From Vibrio sp. qd031 (GTDB lineage: Bacteria > Pseudomonadota > Gammaproteobacteria > Enterobacterales > Vibrionaceae), in assembly GCF_002100145.1 (NCBI RefSeq), contig NZ_JXQD01000030.1, forward strand, positions 112,023 through 176,022: a DNA stretch of 64,000 bases, in the 5' to 3' direction. A program made the translations under genes and the position numbers. Of the stretch, positions 52,479 through 61,843 are shown piece after piece; the first letter of the stretch is position 1; the number at the start of each line of letters is the position of its first letter. The notes below the pieces were generated by a model. It was not told the origin of the DNA and did not search any database. It saw only the letters and a program-made list of their open reading frames with translations.

Positions 52479-52982
52479 TTACTGCTCAGTTTGCAGTATC
52501 GAGAATAAGAGCATTTCCTCCCCCTTAAAGGGGTCATGTTGAAGAGTAAACGATGTATCTAACGAGAACCCATTATTGATAAGCACTTTCTTAGAGCCTA
52601 CATTTTTCGCTAAACAGCCACTTTTAATCCGACTAATACCTTGCTCCACAGCCAGATTTACAGCTCTGCTGAGTGCCGCTGTCGCTATTCCTTTACCCTG
52701 AAAATCGGCGCGCACCCAATAGTCGACATCTGTACTTCTTTCAACTTTAGAATAGTTATTGAGAGCCATAATCCCACAAAACTCATTATTGAACTCAATC
52801 ACATACACTTTCGCTGTTACAGATTCTATTTTAGGGCGAACATGGGCAAACCACGTCTGTGCGCCATCGTCGGGATAGGGCGATGGCACATAACTCAATC
52901 GGCTAATTTCAGGATGCGAGGCATGCTTTTGCACATTAGGCAGGTCACTTTCTTTTAGTATTCTAAGCTGAATCAACATCAT
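52479..52982 (-). CDS. GNAT-family N-acetyltransferase
   Basis: A 167-residue RimJ/RimL-type acetyltransferase: DVDYWVRADFQGKGIATAAL (about 86-105) is motif A, followed by KSGCLAKNVGSKKVLINNGF. An AGGAG lies just before two consecutive ATG codons, so the start may be 52979. Substrate unknown. Confidence 0.83.
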   Translation of the reverse strand: MMLIQLRILKESDLPNVQKHASHPEISRLSYVPSPYPDDGAQTWFAHVRPKIESVTAKVYVIEFNNEFCGIMALNNYSKVERSTDVDYWVRADFQGKGIATAALSRAVNLAVEQGISRIKSGCLAKNVGSKKVLINNGFSLDTSFTLQHDPFKGEEMLLFSILQTEQ

Positions 52983-53122
52983 CTCCTATGTGGAATAGCC
53001 AGTAGTAAGCAAGCTCGTGTCCTACGAGGCTATTTACCCACTCATCAACGAACCTGGGCCTAAGAACTCACTTTGGCTCGCAAAACGCAAAGAATACGTA
53101 AGGCTTCTCATGCGACTTACCA

Positions 53123-54982
53123 CTATGAGCGATAAACTTGTTTACCATCCATCCATGTCTCTAGCACCTTAATGCTTTTGATTGTTTCTACCGGTACCTT
53201 GCGTGGGTCGTTATCTAGAATAACTAGGTCGGCAAATTTACCCGGCTCTAGACTACCAATCTCTTTTTCGGAGAAAAGCTGCCACGCCGCTTCGGATGTA
53301 ATGGCGCGAATTGCAGATTCAACCGAAATTCTTTCCTGTGGGCCCAGAACGTAATCCGGTTCCTTCCAAGTGCGTCGCGTCACGGCCATTTCCATCATAT
53401 GCAGCGGCACGGGATCGGTCACCATAAAGTCCGAATGCAGGGTAAAACTGATCCCTGCATTTTCAATCGACCGACAACGGTCAAGCAATTGCGCTTTTTC
53501 AGGCCCAAAGACATCATCGCGCATCGCGACTCCCCAGTAATATACGTGCCCAATAAGGAAACTGGCTGAAACACCGAGCTCCTTCATGCGTGTAATCTGG
53601 TCGTCGTGGAGTATAGAGCAGTGCTCTATCCTAGGCCGTACCTTGGCCATGTCGATGCCGGCATCACGCAAAGCCTCGCAAGTATCGAGAATGTTGTCGA
53701 TTGCCGCATCACCATTGCCATGAATTGCGAGATGCCAGCCTTTCTTGGCCCGCTCCATTGCAGCGGCTGTTAACTCTTCTGGGGACATGTAGGCAATACC
53801 ACGATCGTCACTGCCCAAGTATGGTTCTCGCTGAAGGCCGGTATAGCCCTGATTCGATCCATCCGCCACCAGTTTGTAGCCAGCAATACGCGCCAAGCCA
53901 TTCCCGTCGCCTTGCTTCACATTAGCCTGATCCCATGTGTCAGCGCCAAGTGTATAAAAAGGGTAAGCTCTGATCCGTGCGTTCAAACGGCCACTCGTTG
54001 CTGCGGTGGCCAACACCTGAGCATCGGCAGGCGACTGCGAGAGGGCACCTAGGCTCAGTTCAGATACCGTGGTCAAACCTGTCTCAGACCATTTATCCAA
54101 CAAGCTCACTAGACCTTCAACTGGATCCACTTCTGCCATAGCGGGATAATTAGACACGACCTTCATAAACGCCACGTTGTTCTTCATGACTCCGGTTAAA
54201 TTACCAGCCGCATCCCTTACAAACTCACCGCCAGGTGGATTCTCTATATCATTGGGAATATTGGATACCTCGAAGGCTTTCGAGTTAGCGTACGCCAGAT
54301 GACCAGAGGCATTGATCACGAAGATTGGATGATCCGTAGACAGGGCATCAAGATGCGAGAAAGTCAGGGCATCGGCGCCTTCTTGGACCGCCGGGTCGAA
54401 ATTTCGGAAAACCAGCCACTCACCTGCTGGCGTCTGTGCCACCTTGGCAGCAATGTGTGCCAAAACCTCATCGACCGTCCCATATTTCGCCATACCAACA
54501 TAGTCCATAAGGGCATCCACTACAGAGCCGGCAACGACATGGCTGTGCGGATCAATAAACCCAGGAAGTACAACCTTACCTTCGAGATCCACAATGGTTG
54601 CATCGCTTCCAGCCGCCTCACGCACCGCAGCATCGGTGCCCACGGCAAGGATGCGATTGCCGTGGATAGCGATCGCCTCTGCCTCAGAGAAGTTGTCATC
54701 GACGGTTAATACTTTACCGCCCGTAAAAACAGTCGTCTTATTATTAGTCGCTTCGATGTTTGATCCAGTGCAACCAGGCAACATGAAAGCAAGGCTTGTA
54801 GCGGCTGCACTTGTTTTTATGAAGCCGCGTCGGCTCAATGCTGAGAAATCAATCCCCCAGTTACAAGCCCATCCGCTGCCACTGTCCGCCTTAGCCTTCA
54901 TCGCCTTAAATGCGCTATTTCCCGTAATGAACCCATGAAATCCGCCGCTACAGCAGGCACAACCGTATTTTTCTCTCGTCAT
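53123..54982 (-). CDS. Exported amidohydrolase (YtcJ-like)
   Basis: A 619-residue metal-dependent hydrolase. The start at 54982 gives a Cys-rich preface (KYGCACCSGGFHGFITG). A Tat motif SRRGFIK follows at about 50-56, with a hydrophobic stretch and lipobox LPGC (Cys about 71). Amidohydrolase motifs: VVLPGFIDPHSHVVAG (about 137), LAIHGNGDAAIDNILD, RIEHCSILHDDQITRM, SFTLHSDFMVTDP and GSLEPGKFADLVILDNDP. YtcJ-type enzymes are cytosolic or exported deacylases of unknown substrate. The ~45 residues before the Tat signal are odd. Confidence 0.85.
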   Translation of the reverse strand: MTREKYGCACCSGGFHGFITGNSAFKAMKAKADSGSGWACNWGIDFSALSRRGFIKTSAAATSLAFMLPGCTGSNIEATNNKTTVFTGGKVLTVDDNFSEAEAIAIHGNRILAVGTDAAVREAAGSDATIVDLEGKVVLPGFIDPHSHVVAGSVVDALMDYVGMAKYGTVDEVLAHIAAKVAQTPAGEWLVFRNFDPAVQEGADALTFSHLDALSTDHPIFVINASGHLAYANSKAFEVSNIPNDIENPPGGEFVRDAAGNLTGVMKNNVAFMKVVSNYPAMAEVDPVEGLVSLLDKWSETGLTTVSELSLGALSQSPADAQVLATAATSGRLNARIRAYPFYTLGADTWDQANVKQGDGNGLARIAGYKLVADGSNQGYTGLQREPYLGSDDRGIAYMSPEELTAAAMERAKKGWHLAIHGNGDAAIDNILDTCEALRDAGIDMAKVRPRIEHCSILHDDQITRMKELGVSASFLIGHVYYWGVAMRDDVFGPEKAQLLDRCRSIENAGISFTLHSDFMVTDPVPLHMMEMAVTRRTWKEPDYVLGPQERISVESAIRAITSEAAWQLFSEKEIGSLEPGKFADLVILDNDPRKVPVETIKSIKVLETWMDGKQVYRS

Positions 54983-55200
54983 AATGTAGATGTCCTTCCT
55001 AGCTAGACATAATGACCCCCACAAGGTGCTAGCCTCTAATAACGTGGGTTAGCTTGATGCCACAGCCATAAGTAGTGTGCAAACAACAAAATCTAGAGAC
55101 CAGTATCACTAACGATAGCATAACTTTCATGAGTTTAGATACGCAGATGCCCTTTATACAAATTGCAGTTCTAAAAGAGATCACGCTGAAAATCCAGCAA

Positions 55201-55285
55201 GGCCGCCTCGCACTAAAACGTTACTCGATGTCATCACCATGACTCAGCAACGCCGCTATTAAGTCTTCTTCCTCACCTTGAATAG
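55201..55285 (+). pseudogene. Fragment of the IS91-associated tyrosine recombinase
   Basis: Bases 55201-55285 match 63766-63880 of the recombinase at the right edge, with a ~30-base internal gap. The shared text runs from GGCC(G/A)CCTCGCACTAAAA through the Arg-rich region (QQRRY). It has a TAA inside and no flanking parts. It marks an old insertion and decay in the 55025-55301 spacer. Confidence 0.75.
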
Positions 55286-55301
55286 CGACTATAACGTGAC
55301 G

Positions 55302-55778
55302 CTACCCAATGATGGTTTTAGCCATATTAAAACCGGTGATCTCGAAACCAACCTCTTGATATAGCTTAAGTGCACGCTGATTGTAATACGCAACTCTTAG
55401 CTTAATTTGAGTAATACCTATCTGTTGCAGCTTATCTTCTAAAGCCTCTATCGATTCGGTACCCAGTCCTAACCCGCGATAGGCAGCCGCCACAAAGAAG
55501 TCATAGATAAAAGTGGATTTCTCTGTGTGATTTATTGAGTGCCATAAATAACCGACCCGCTTCACTTCGCCAGCGATATTTGCATCAATGCACATGAGTG
55601 AGTGCTCCTTGCTTTCTAACCCGTTGGGAAAGCAGCGCTGCAGATCTTTCTTCGCTAGGTCGATGGCAACCTCTATAGAGTGCCCATAGTTTTGCGAGAT
55701 TTCTTGGCTGTAATCATCAATAAAATACTGACAGTATGCCGGGTATTCCTCTGGACGCATGTCCCTTAGTACGACCAT
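55302..55778 (-). CDS. GNAT-family N-acetyltransferase
   Basis: A 158-residue acetyltransferase: motif A FIYDFFVAAAYRGLGLGTES (about 89-108; RGLGLG), and YYNQRALKLYQEVGFEITGF at the C-terminus. Substrate unknown. Confidence 0.85.
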   Translation of the reverse strand: MVVLRDMRPEEYPAYCQYFIDDYSQEISQNYGHSIEVAIDLAKKDLQRCFPNGLESKEHSLMCIDANIAGEVKRVGYLWHSINHTEKSTFIYDFFVAAAYRGLGLGTESIEALEDKLQQIGITQIKLRVAYYNQRALKLYQEVGFEITGFNMAKTIIG

Positions 55779-55954
55779 TGTTACCCCTTGTTTTTGATTA
55801 TCTAGATTGCACTCGCTGTCACTCTCGATTGCTTAGAGGATTGCAATAAGTCGTGCGCTACAGCGTGAATTTGCCTTGAGTACGGGCGCCTAGAATACGG
55901 CGCTTTAAGTATTGCGCTTTTTCACTCGTCGCAACTATATGGCCCGTGTATTCA

Positions 55955-56236
55955 TCAACGAACCGCGACACCTTCAACTTCAATCACAGAACTCACGTTC
56001 GCTCTCTCAATAATCTTTAGCACGGTGGTTTGAATAAGCTCATTTTCTCGTATCTCGGTCTCACAAGAGAAACGCTCCTCTTGGGCGCTTTCACCCTCGG
56101 CGATCTTAAATTGAAGCACCACCTCTGTTGCGCACTCTTTGGTATCGCCATAGTAAGCTAAGGTGATTTGTGGGTAACCATTGAAGCCTTTTTTAACGTG
56201 TTTTGCGATTCGCTTTTTTGCTTTATCTAAATTCAT
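55955..56236 (-). CDS. Hypothetical protein, DUF-type
   Basis: A 93-residue protein, KKRIAKHVKKGFNGYPQITL at the N-terminus and EEERFSCETEIRENELIQTT-like text later. The pattern KGFNGYPQITLAYYG is seen in small conserved proteins of proteobacteria, but I cannot assign a function. Soluble. Confidence 0.6.
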   Translation of the reverse strand: MNLDKAKKRIAKHVKKGFNGYPQITLAYYGDTKECATEVVLQFKIAEGESAQEERFSCETEIRENELIQTTVLKIIERANVSSVIEVEGVAVR

Positions 56237-56355
56237 GTTGCTTCCTTTTGATTCGGTATCCCATGGGAGAATAAGTCGAGTTAAACAGCAAGTGAATGGT
56301 CACTTACTTATGAACTGTTTAAGGCTGGTACGCATTATCTGAGCCTATCATTTTG

Positions 56356-57063
56356 TTAAGACTTTTTCTCAAGCAGCTCAGACACTGTGACAAATTCAAA
56401 CCCGTCTTGTTTTAATCCGTCGATAATAGAGGGTAAGGCGTCTCTGGCGTAAGTGTTTTTACTGCCAAGAACATGCAGCAATATAATCGCCCCTGGCTTT
56501 GACTGCTCGATGACAAACTCTGCGATGGATTCTGAGCTTTTGTTTATCTCTGAATAGGTCTCGGGTTCAATGCTCCACATTACAGTGACTATGCCTTGCT
56601 GAGACAAGTAATGCGGCAATACAAACAGCTTTTTACCGTAAGGCGGCCGAAAGGTAATGTCGCCCTCATACCCAGCCGAACGAATTAACTGATTGGTGGT
56701 TTCAATTTCGTAGGCTATTTGTGTGGGAGTTTTAAACACCAACCTGTCGTGTGAGTAGCTGTGATTGCCAATCTCATGCCCATGACCAACGATGCTGCGG
56801 GTCGCATTAGGGTTGGACACCATTCCTTTGCCATTCAAATAGAAGGTTGCTTGAACCTGGTGCTGATCGAGGGTGTCTAACACTTGGTCAGTAATATCGG
56901 CATTCCACGGGCCATCATCAAATGTCAGCGCAATGACCCTCTCGGACGTCTCTACCTGTGACACGATGTCGCCAAACAGCTGGACACTTCTCGCTTTGCT
57001 CAGCTGCCACAAGCCTGCAGCCAGCGCGACGACGAGCAGCAAACTAACCATCACTTTTTTCAT
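56356..57063 (-). CDS. Exported polysaccharide deacetylase (NodB family)
   Basis: A 235-residue carbohydrate esterase family 4 protein with a signal peptide or N-terminal anchor (VMVSLLLVVALAAGLWQLS). NodB motifs: ALTFDDGPWNADITDQVL with the metal Asp-Asp pair (about 46-63), HEIGNHSYSHDRL (His-x3-His, about 95-107), FRPPYGKK and ILLHVLG. It should remove N-acetyl groups from GlcNAc polymers such as chitin oligomers or peptidoglycan. The substrate is not shown. Confidence 0.9.
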   Translation of the reverse strand: MKKVMVSLLLVVALAAGLWQLSKARSVQLFGDIVSQVETSERVIALTFDDGPWNADITDQVLDTLDQHQVQATFYLNGKGMVSNPNATRSIVGHGHEIGNHSYSHDRLVFKTPTQIAYEIETTNQLIRSAGYEGDITFRPPYGKKLFVLPHYLSQQGIVTVMWSIEPETYSEINKSSESIAEFVIEQSKPGAIILLHVLGSKNTYARDALPSIIDGLKQDGFEFVTVSELLEKKS

Positions 57064-57181
57064 TGTGTATTTCTCGATAAATTATGGACGTAAAGCACCG
57101 AACAAATCTGCGTTAGCTTAGACAACGGGCAAACCGATGCGCGTTCCCATCATACATGCTTAGACTCGTAGAAACGGACGC

Positions 57182-57472
57182 TTAGCGCTTGAGCCAACGT
57201 TGGTTAATTGCCTTAGCGATTTGTAGAAACGCATTAACCGCTGTACTTACTGCGTGAGAGTTATTCATCTCTTCTGTCAGGTGAGTAAAGTGGGAGGCGT
57301 ACTTCTCGATGGCTTCGCGATCGGTGGACGCAAAAATGACGTCACCGTCAACCTCAAGCCCAGAGTTCAATAGCTGAGCCTTTTCTTCTAGAAAGGTCTC
57401 GCTCCCCATGACAAGAAACGTGAAATTTTGTCGCTCTTTTCCTGGCTGGCAGAAGAACTGATACTTGGCCAT
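57182..57472 (-). CDS. Hypothetical protein
   Basis: A 96-residue soluble protein: MAKYQFFCQPGKERQNFTFL, GSETFLEEKAQLLNSGLEVD, then a helical C-terminus with INQRWLKR. No motif recognised. Confidence 0.55.
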   Translation of the reverse strand: MAKYQFFCQPGKERQNFTFLVMGSETFLEEKAQLLNSGLEVDGDVIFASTDREAIEKYASHFTHLTEEMNNSHAVSTAVNAFLQIAKAINQRWLKR

Positions 57473-57761
57473 TACTCATTCCTTTTACGCAATATCCAAT
57501 ACACTGTGTATGCTAACTTAAAAGTGTTGGGAGGCTTAGTAATCAATTGATAATCAATGATATACATCCCAAACATTAGCGAGACCGTGATGACAAATAT
57601 ATCTCGTATCCAACACTTTGCAGGCTGATTTTCACACTAAGACAAGTCAAAAAGCAAACCATAACGATCGATAGCTTATGGGGAGGATTGGCAATCGACT
57701 TCACCACAACAGCAAAAATGGTAACATGCTGCATCTGTAAAAATCATGAGATAAAACAACC

Positions 57762-58103
57762 ATGTCCAATCAAAACCCAGTCATCAAAGACGTATACGTC
57801 GCATTCCAAGTTATCCCCAGACTAAAACAAGGGAACAACTTTGAAGTTGTTGATAAAGCGATTGAAGTGGTAAAAGCGGCGGATGTGCCCTTTCAGGTAG
57901 GCGCGATGGAAACAACAATGCGAGGAGAGCTAAACCATCTGCTCGAGATTGTAAAAGACGCCCAACAAGCCTGTTATGACGCGGGCGCCCTTGAAGTGAT
58001 CACCAACATCAAAATTCACAGTAAAACTGAAGCCGCAACCGATACATTCTGCACCTACGATCGCGGTGTGACTAAAGCCAATCACATGTTTGTAGACCAG
58101 TAG
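57762..58103 (+). CDS. Thiamine-binding MTH1187/YkoF-family protein
   Basis: A 113-residue protein with the UPF0045/MTH1187 pattern: VYVAFQVIPRLKQGNNFEVV, VPFQVGAMETTMRGELNHLL and LEVITNIKIHSKTEAATDTF. The family binds thiamine or its pyrimidine. No TPP riboswitch is visible upstream. It is a single plus-strand gene ending at a hairpin (58110-58139) formed by AGCCACC and GGTGGCT. Confidence 0.8.
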   Translation: MSNQNPVIKDVYVAFQVIPRLKQGNNFEVVDKAIEVVKAADVPFQVGAMETTMRGELNHLLEIVKDAQQACYDAGALEVITNIKIHSKTEAATDTFCTYDRGVTKANHMFVDQ

Positions 58104-58241
58104 TTTTTTAGCCACCGCGATTACATCATCGTGGTGGCTTACCGACTTTAAGGAGAAACTGGCGCGTAACCTAGTTAAGCAAAAGTGAGTTCACTAGCGT
58201 TCATAAAGCCGACTCAAATGACCTTGATAGGCGTATCAATA

Positions 58242-59009
58242 TTAACCCGTACGCAGCGCTAATATGGCTGGAATATCATCAATCTCTCGGTAACGTGATA
58301 AATTCTCGTCCTTGGCCTCAATAGCAACAATAGACATCCTGTCGGCCAACTCATTCCCCTCAATGCCCACGTGCCCGTTGACATGATGGATAGCGATGTT
58401 AGAAGCAATTTCCTGATACAGCGCATACGCAGGTTGAATAATGTCTAGGTTTTTAATCTCACCACCCGCTTTCGTCCAACCTTTCTTCTCCCAGCCAGCG
58501 GCCCATTTTGTAATGCAGTCGATTGAGTATTTAGAGTCACAAAAAATACCCACCGATTGGCCAGAGCTTAGCTTCTCTTTGGCGATGATTAGCGCTTGGT
58601 TTAGGCCATTTAGCTCAGCGGTATTATTTGTGCCCATCGATTGGTAAAGGCCATACCAAAGCTCACTCAATACATTATCGTTATACACCGCCAGACCTGT
58701 CCCCGCTTCACCTGGGTTTGGATCGCAGGCGCCATCGGTAAAGATTTTAACTTGATACTCCATAGCATCAATTTGCTGCTGAGTAAGCGGTGCTGCTTTT
58801 GCTTTTTTAGGCTTGCTAGCGCCCTTTACGGCTTTGCTCGCAGCGGTATTGGTTGAGCTACCACCAAACGCAGACTCGGCTTCTTCTAAAGTTGGGAACG
58901 ACTTATACCGAGCACCCGCAAAACCATCGACCAGTGACTTGCACTTAGGCCAAGTAGTGAAAATGCCCGTTTCACGGCCTTTCCAAACAACATAATATTT
59001 TTTAGCCAC
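58242..59009 (-). CDS. Ribonuclease HI with N-terminal viroplasmin-type domain
   Basis: It cuts RNA in RNA:DNA hybrids. GTG at 59009 is chosen: a GGAGG lies 4 bases upstream and it gives VAKKYYVVWKGRETGIFTTW, a caulimovirus viroplasmin-type hybrid-binding domain (about 1-50). A linker (about 50-85) leads to an RNase H fold. That fold has FTDGACDPNPGEAGTGLAVY (Asp about 93), NNTAELNGLNQALIIAKEKL (Glu), IFCDSKYSID (Asp) and the final DRMSIVA (Asp). The reading beginning at 59081 adds 24 unlikely residues. Confidence 0.9.
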   Translation of the reverse strand: MAKKYYVVWKGRETGIFTTWPKCKSLVDGFAGARYKSFPTLEEAESAFGGSSTNTAASKAVKGASKPKKAKAAPLTQQQIDAMEYQVKIFTDGACDPNPGEAGTGLAVYNDNVLSELWYGLYQSMGTNNTAELNGLNQALIIAKEKLSSGQSVGIFCDSKYSIDCITKWAAGWEKKGWTKAGGEIKNLDIIQPAYALYQEIASNIAIHHVNGHVGIEGNELADRMSIVAIEAKDENLSRYREIDDIPAILALRTG

Positions 59010-59182
59010 ATAGCCTCCGCGACCGAAATTATAAAATAGAACTATCAATGCCCAATTTAGAGGCGAAAAACGCAACCTCATGGGTTGAACAAACCACCGT
59101 GATCACCACAGCCAAAACCCAAACCAGTGGCGCCACACTGTGACTGCCCGCTAGAGTTGACTGTTAAAGGGTTAGTTCACCA

Positions 59183-59476
59183 TTATAAATTGTGTTCGGC
59201 TCGTTCATCCTTGCATTCGTATGAGCCCATTTCAAACTCTCTACAAATTAAAGGGCGATTTTCATAAATAGTGCAGGTGTAGAGCTCACGATCTAACGCA
59301 GAGCACCAACCATCGGATAACCTGAGCATAGTTTCACCGCCCCATCTATCACGCTTTACATGCTCTTCCGGCACGCCAGTATCGGTGAGGATCATGACCT
59401 CTAAGCGGCAACAACACGCTTTGCAATTTGAGCAGGATACGTCGGGGGTTGATAGAGTTTTGGTGGGAATATTCAT
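59183..59476 (-). CDS. YkgJ-family cysteine-cluster protein
   Basis: A 97-residue protein with CSNCKACCCRLEVMILTDTG (about 15-34), then LDRELYTCTIYENRPLICRE, the same CxxC.CC ... CxxYxxRPxxCrxF pattern as the gene at 48.0 kb. ATG at 59476 is chosen over 59533. Probably binds iron or zinc. Confidence 0.87.
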   Translation of the reverse strand: MNIPTKTLSTPDVSCSNCKACCCRLEVMILTDTGVPEEHVKRDRWGGETMLRLSDGWCSALDRELYTCTIYENRPLICREFEMGSYECKDERAEHNL

Positions 59477-59786
59477 ATAGCTTAGTCTGGTGGTCAATTG
59501 GGTAGTATACCTGAATAAGCCTGAGCGATGCATTGGTAGATGGCGCTAAAAAAATTAACAGCCAATTAAGTCGTGAGCAACGCGACCACCAACCTAACCC
59601 GTTGTGCCACAATCACTGAAACAAAAGACAAACTGAAAACGCCGAGTGCAGCAAATCGTATTGATGCATTTTTTCAAGGTACAGCACCCTGAAACGACAA
59701 TCGCACAATTTGCTTATAGAGACACAACGGGCTTGTTTAACAATCGGGATTTAACGCTGGCTGGCGCGGCACTTAATCCACATTTG

Positions 59787-60473
59787 TTATGCATTAATTG
59801 GTTCACTATGCCGACACTTGGGAAATGCACTACACGCCCAAAACTCACTGCCAACAGACTTTCCCTTTTTAGCCACTTTTACACACATTTCAGAAGAACA
59901 CTTAGGGCAAATTTTCAGTTCCCTTTCTGGTTCCAATGTCAGTGAAGGCTCTGCCAATGATACAGATGTATCTTGAAGTTCAGCAAAACAAATACTCAAT
60001 GATTGTCGAATATCGTCAACACTATATGCGGTTTTAGCGGGAAATCTAATTAATGGGAAACCTGCTGATTTACATGCACTTTCTAAGAAAGCATCTCTCG
60101 CTTTTTGTTTTTCACTATTGTGAGATTTATCATCCAGTTCAATACTACAAATAAAGGATAAATCGCCTTTATTACAAAGAACAAAGTCAAAGTGTTTCGC
60201 TGATATTTTATTAAAGGCGGATTGCCAAGCTCCTTTTACCCCACCTTTCTTAGGTGTGATTACATCGGCAACTCGCACTTTACCAAAAGCAACAACATCG
60301 TTATTAATCGCTTGATTTAGTACACCAAAAAAAGACCGTTCGGCAGGTGTAAAAAGCACATTTAATCTCTCATAAGAGTGCTCAAACTCGTCACTTTTTT
60401 GTTGAGGCTTTACCTTCAATTTGAAAACAAACAACAGGATAAAAGCGATTACTACTAAAATAATTAAATTCAC
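59787..60473 (-). CDS. DUF2726 protein with membrane anchor and zinc ribbon
   Basis: A 228-residue protein. Residues 3-18 form a membrane helix (LIILVVIAFILLFVFK). The DUF2726 core follows: LFTPAERSFFGVLNQAINND, FVLCNKGDLSFICSIELDDK and AGFPLIRFPAKTAYSVDDIR, which resembles a restriction endonuclease-like fold. The last ~45 residues are a topoisomerase-type zinc ribbon (CPKCSSEMCVKV...FWACSAFPKCRHSEPI). Often found in mobile and integron-rich DNA. Function unknown. Confidence 0.85.
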   Translation of the reverse strand: MNLIILVVIAFILLFVFKLKVKPQQKSDEFEHSYERLNVLFTPAERSFFGVLNQAINNDVVAFGKVRVADVITPKKGGVKGAWQSAFNKISAKHFDFVLCNKGDLSFICSIELDDKSHNSEKQKARDAFLESACKSAGFPLIRFPAKTAYSVDDIRQSLSICFAELQDTSVSLAEPSLTLEPERELKICPKCSSEMCVKVAKKGKSVGSEFWACSAFPKCRHSEPINA

Positions 60474-60566
60474 AGCGGCTCCTTATTGATACATAACGAA
60501 TGACATGAACACCCCCTTGCGAGGATCTGCCACACGAATGGGGTGCCTAATGACACCGGAGGCACC

Positions 60567-61070
60567 ATGTCTGATTATTTTTAATTCTGGGGTATTAACC
60601 TCGTTGGTCTTCAAACCGTCGACCAAAAGCGTGAGGTCATACTTCATAAGTTAGTATCGCGCTCTAACCTACTGACTACAATACCAAATATACCACTTAT
60701 ACGTATAGGCGTTGCAGCGTGTTTTGCGCACATTATTAGGCAAGAACACTCCATAAACTTGGGCATTCCCCCCAAATTATGGCGGCTAAATACGGAGTGC
60801 CTTCTCACACTAAAGAGAAGAATGACCTTAGTGATGCCGTTTATATCTGCGACATTGTTCCGCGCCCATCAACTCGATTTGCACCTGTAAAATATTCCGA
60901 GCACCTCGCCCTCAATCCACTACCGCGACTCTCGCGTCACTTGCTGATGGTACTCGGTTTGATAAAACCCGTGATTTCTCTGCTTGGCTAAGTTTTGTCC
61001 CGACACAATACGCTACTGCCAGAAAGCCTCGGTTAGGCAGGATCACCAAGCTCGGAGACTATCAGCATTA
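60567..61070 (+). pseudogene. IS110-family transposase remnant
   Basis: From ATG at 60567 (with GGAGG before it), the text INLVGLQTVDQKREVILHKL, a frame shift, ARTLHKLGHSPQIMAAKYGV, EKNDLSDAVYICDIVPRPST and, after an internal deletion, TRFDKTRDFSAWLSFVPTQY and ARKPRLGRITKLGDYQH follow the order of an IS110/IS1111 transposase (DEDD-type start, then Transposase_20). At least one frameshift, a stop and a large internal deletion make it non-functional. Confidence 0.75.
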
Positions 61071-61244
61071 GGCGGAAGCGGTGATGAGTTATACCCGAGT
61101 AGCTGCAATTTCTCGGCTGGCGAGCACACAGCCTACTTTACCAAAGAAGGCGGCTTTATTGTGACCGTTGCTGCTCTTGATTGGTACACTAACCGAGTCC
61201 ATCTTGAGTTTGTTGCAAGACAACTCCCAACTATTTCCAGTTAA
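61070..61244 (+). pseudogene. Possible second transposase scrap
   Basis: Text around 61130-61220 (AYFTKEGGFIVTVAALDWYT) resembles the DDE-core segment of IS3-type OrfB (xGFxYLxAVxDWYSR). It directly follows the IS110 remnant. Only about 30 residues are comparable, so this is tentative. Confidence 0.3.
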
Positions 61245-61339
61245 AAAAACACCAAATCAATTCATTTATTTGAACTTCGTCACAAAAACAGTAGAATGCG
61301 GCGGTGTTAGAAAATTGACTTACAACAGGATATAAGACG

Positions 61340-61504
61340 ATGAATGCTACATCACTGCCTATATCGGACACTGACAGCGCTAATATTTCGGATAACATGA
61401 CGAAACAATCCACCTCAGCATTGAGCGAAATTGTCACTCTATTACTTATGTATTTAGTTACTGCCGCTATCAGTTTGGCGCTTACCCTAACTTGGGTACT
61501 GTAA
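61340..61504 (+). CDS. 54-residue single-helix membrane protein
   Basis: ATG at 61340, preceded by ACAGGATA, encodes MNATSLPISDTDSANISDNM, then a helix (LLLMYLVTAAISLALTLTWVL) up to the stop. Polar Ser/Asp-rich N-half and a hydrophobic C-terminal half give a tail-anchored layout. It has no relation I recognise. A perfect 10-bp stem (GGTAATGCTC/GAGCATTACC, 61530-61563) follows. Confidence 0.5.
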   Translation: MNATSLPISDTDSANISDNMTKQSTSALSEIVTLLLMYLVTAAISLALTLTWVL

Positions 61505-61843
61505 CCAGTTTTTCAAGGATTTGAAAAGTGGTAATGCTCTCACAAAAAACAGGGAGCATTACCATCTGAATAACTGACCATTGGCTTATAAAGAACGGCA
61601 TAGATTCCCCTTCCGAGGGTTCGCCTATGGCTACGCCATCCAACACTCACTCTAAGCTATTCCTAGATTCCGTAAACGATACGATTCTCATAGAAACCTC
61701 ACATGTGCATTAAACGAGACAGGTATAAACCTACAAGCCTAAGTTGTACTACATCAAGTACGTATATGCGATAGGCAGGTCATGAATGACATGGACTGCA
61801 TTGGGGTCAGTCGACCGAGTTAGCACAAAGTAGAACGATGTAT
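61505..61843. other. Intergenic region with one perfect inverted repeat
   Basis: Only the 10-bp inverted repeat GGTAATGCTC-N14-GAGCATTACC (61530-61563) stands out; no T tract follows. No gene or mobile-element end was recognised in the rest. Confidence 0.5.

Noticed and set aside
35023..57472. Integron cassette array with attC sites
   Set aside because: Spacers are too short or lack paired attC ends in this stretch; only the 62-kb region shows plausible sites.
58110..58139. Hairpin after the thiamine-binding gene as an intrinsic terminator
   Set aside because: The stem is good but the T run lies before it, not after, so termination is not supported on the plus strand.
59725..59790. Short attC-like sequence after the DUF2726 gene (minus strand, GCATAACAAATG ... 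GTTAAAT)
   Set aside because: It is only about 45 bases and its ends do not pair well; kept as a weak note only.
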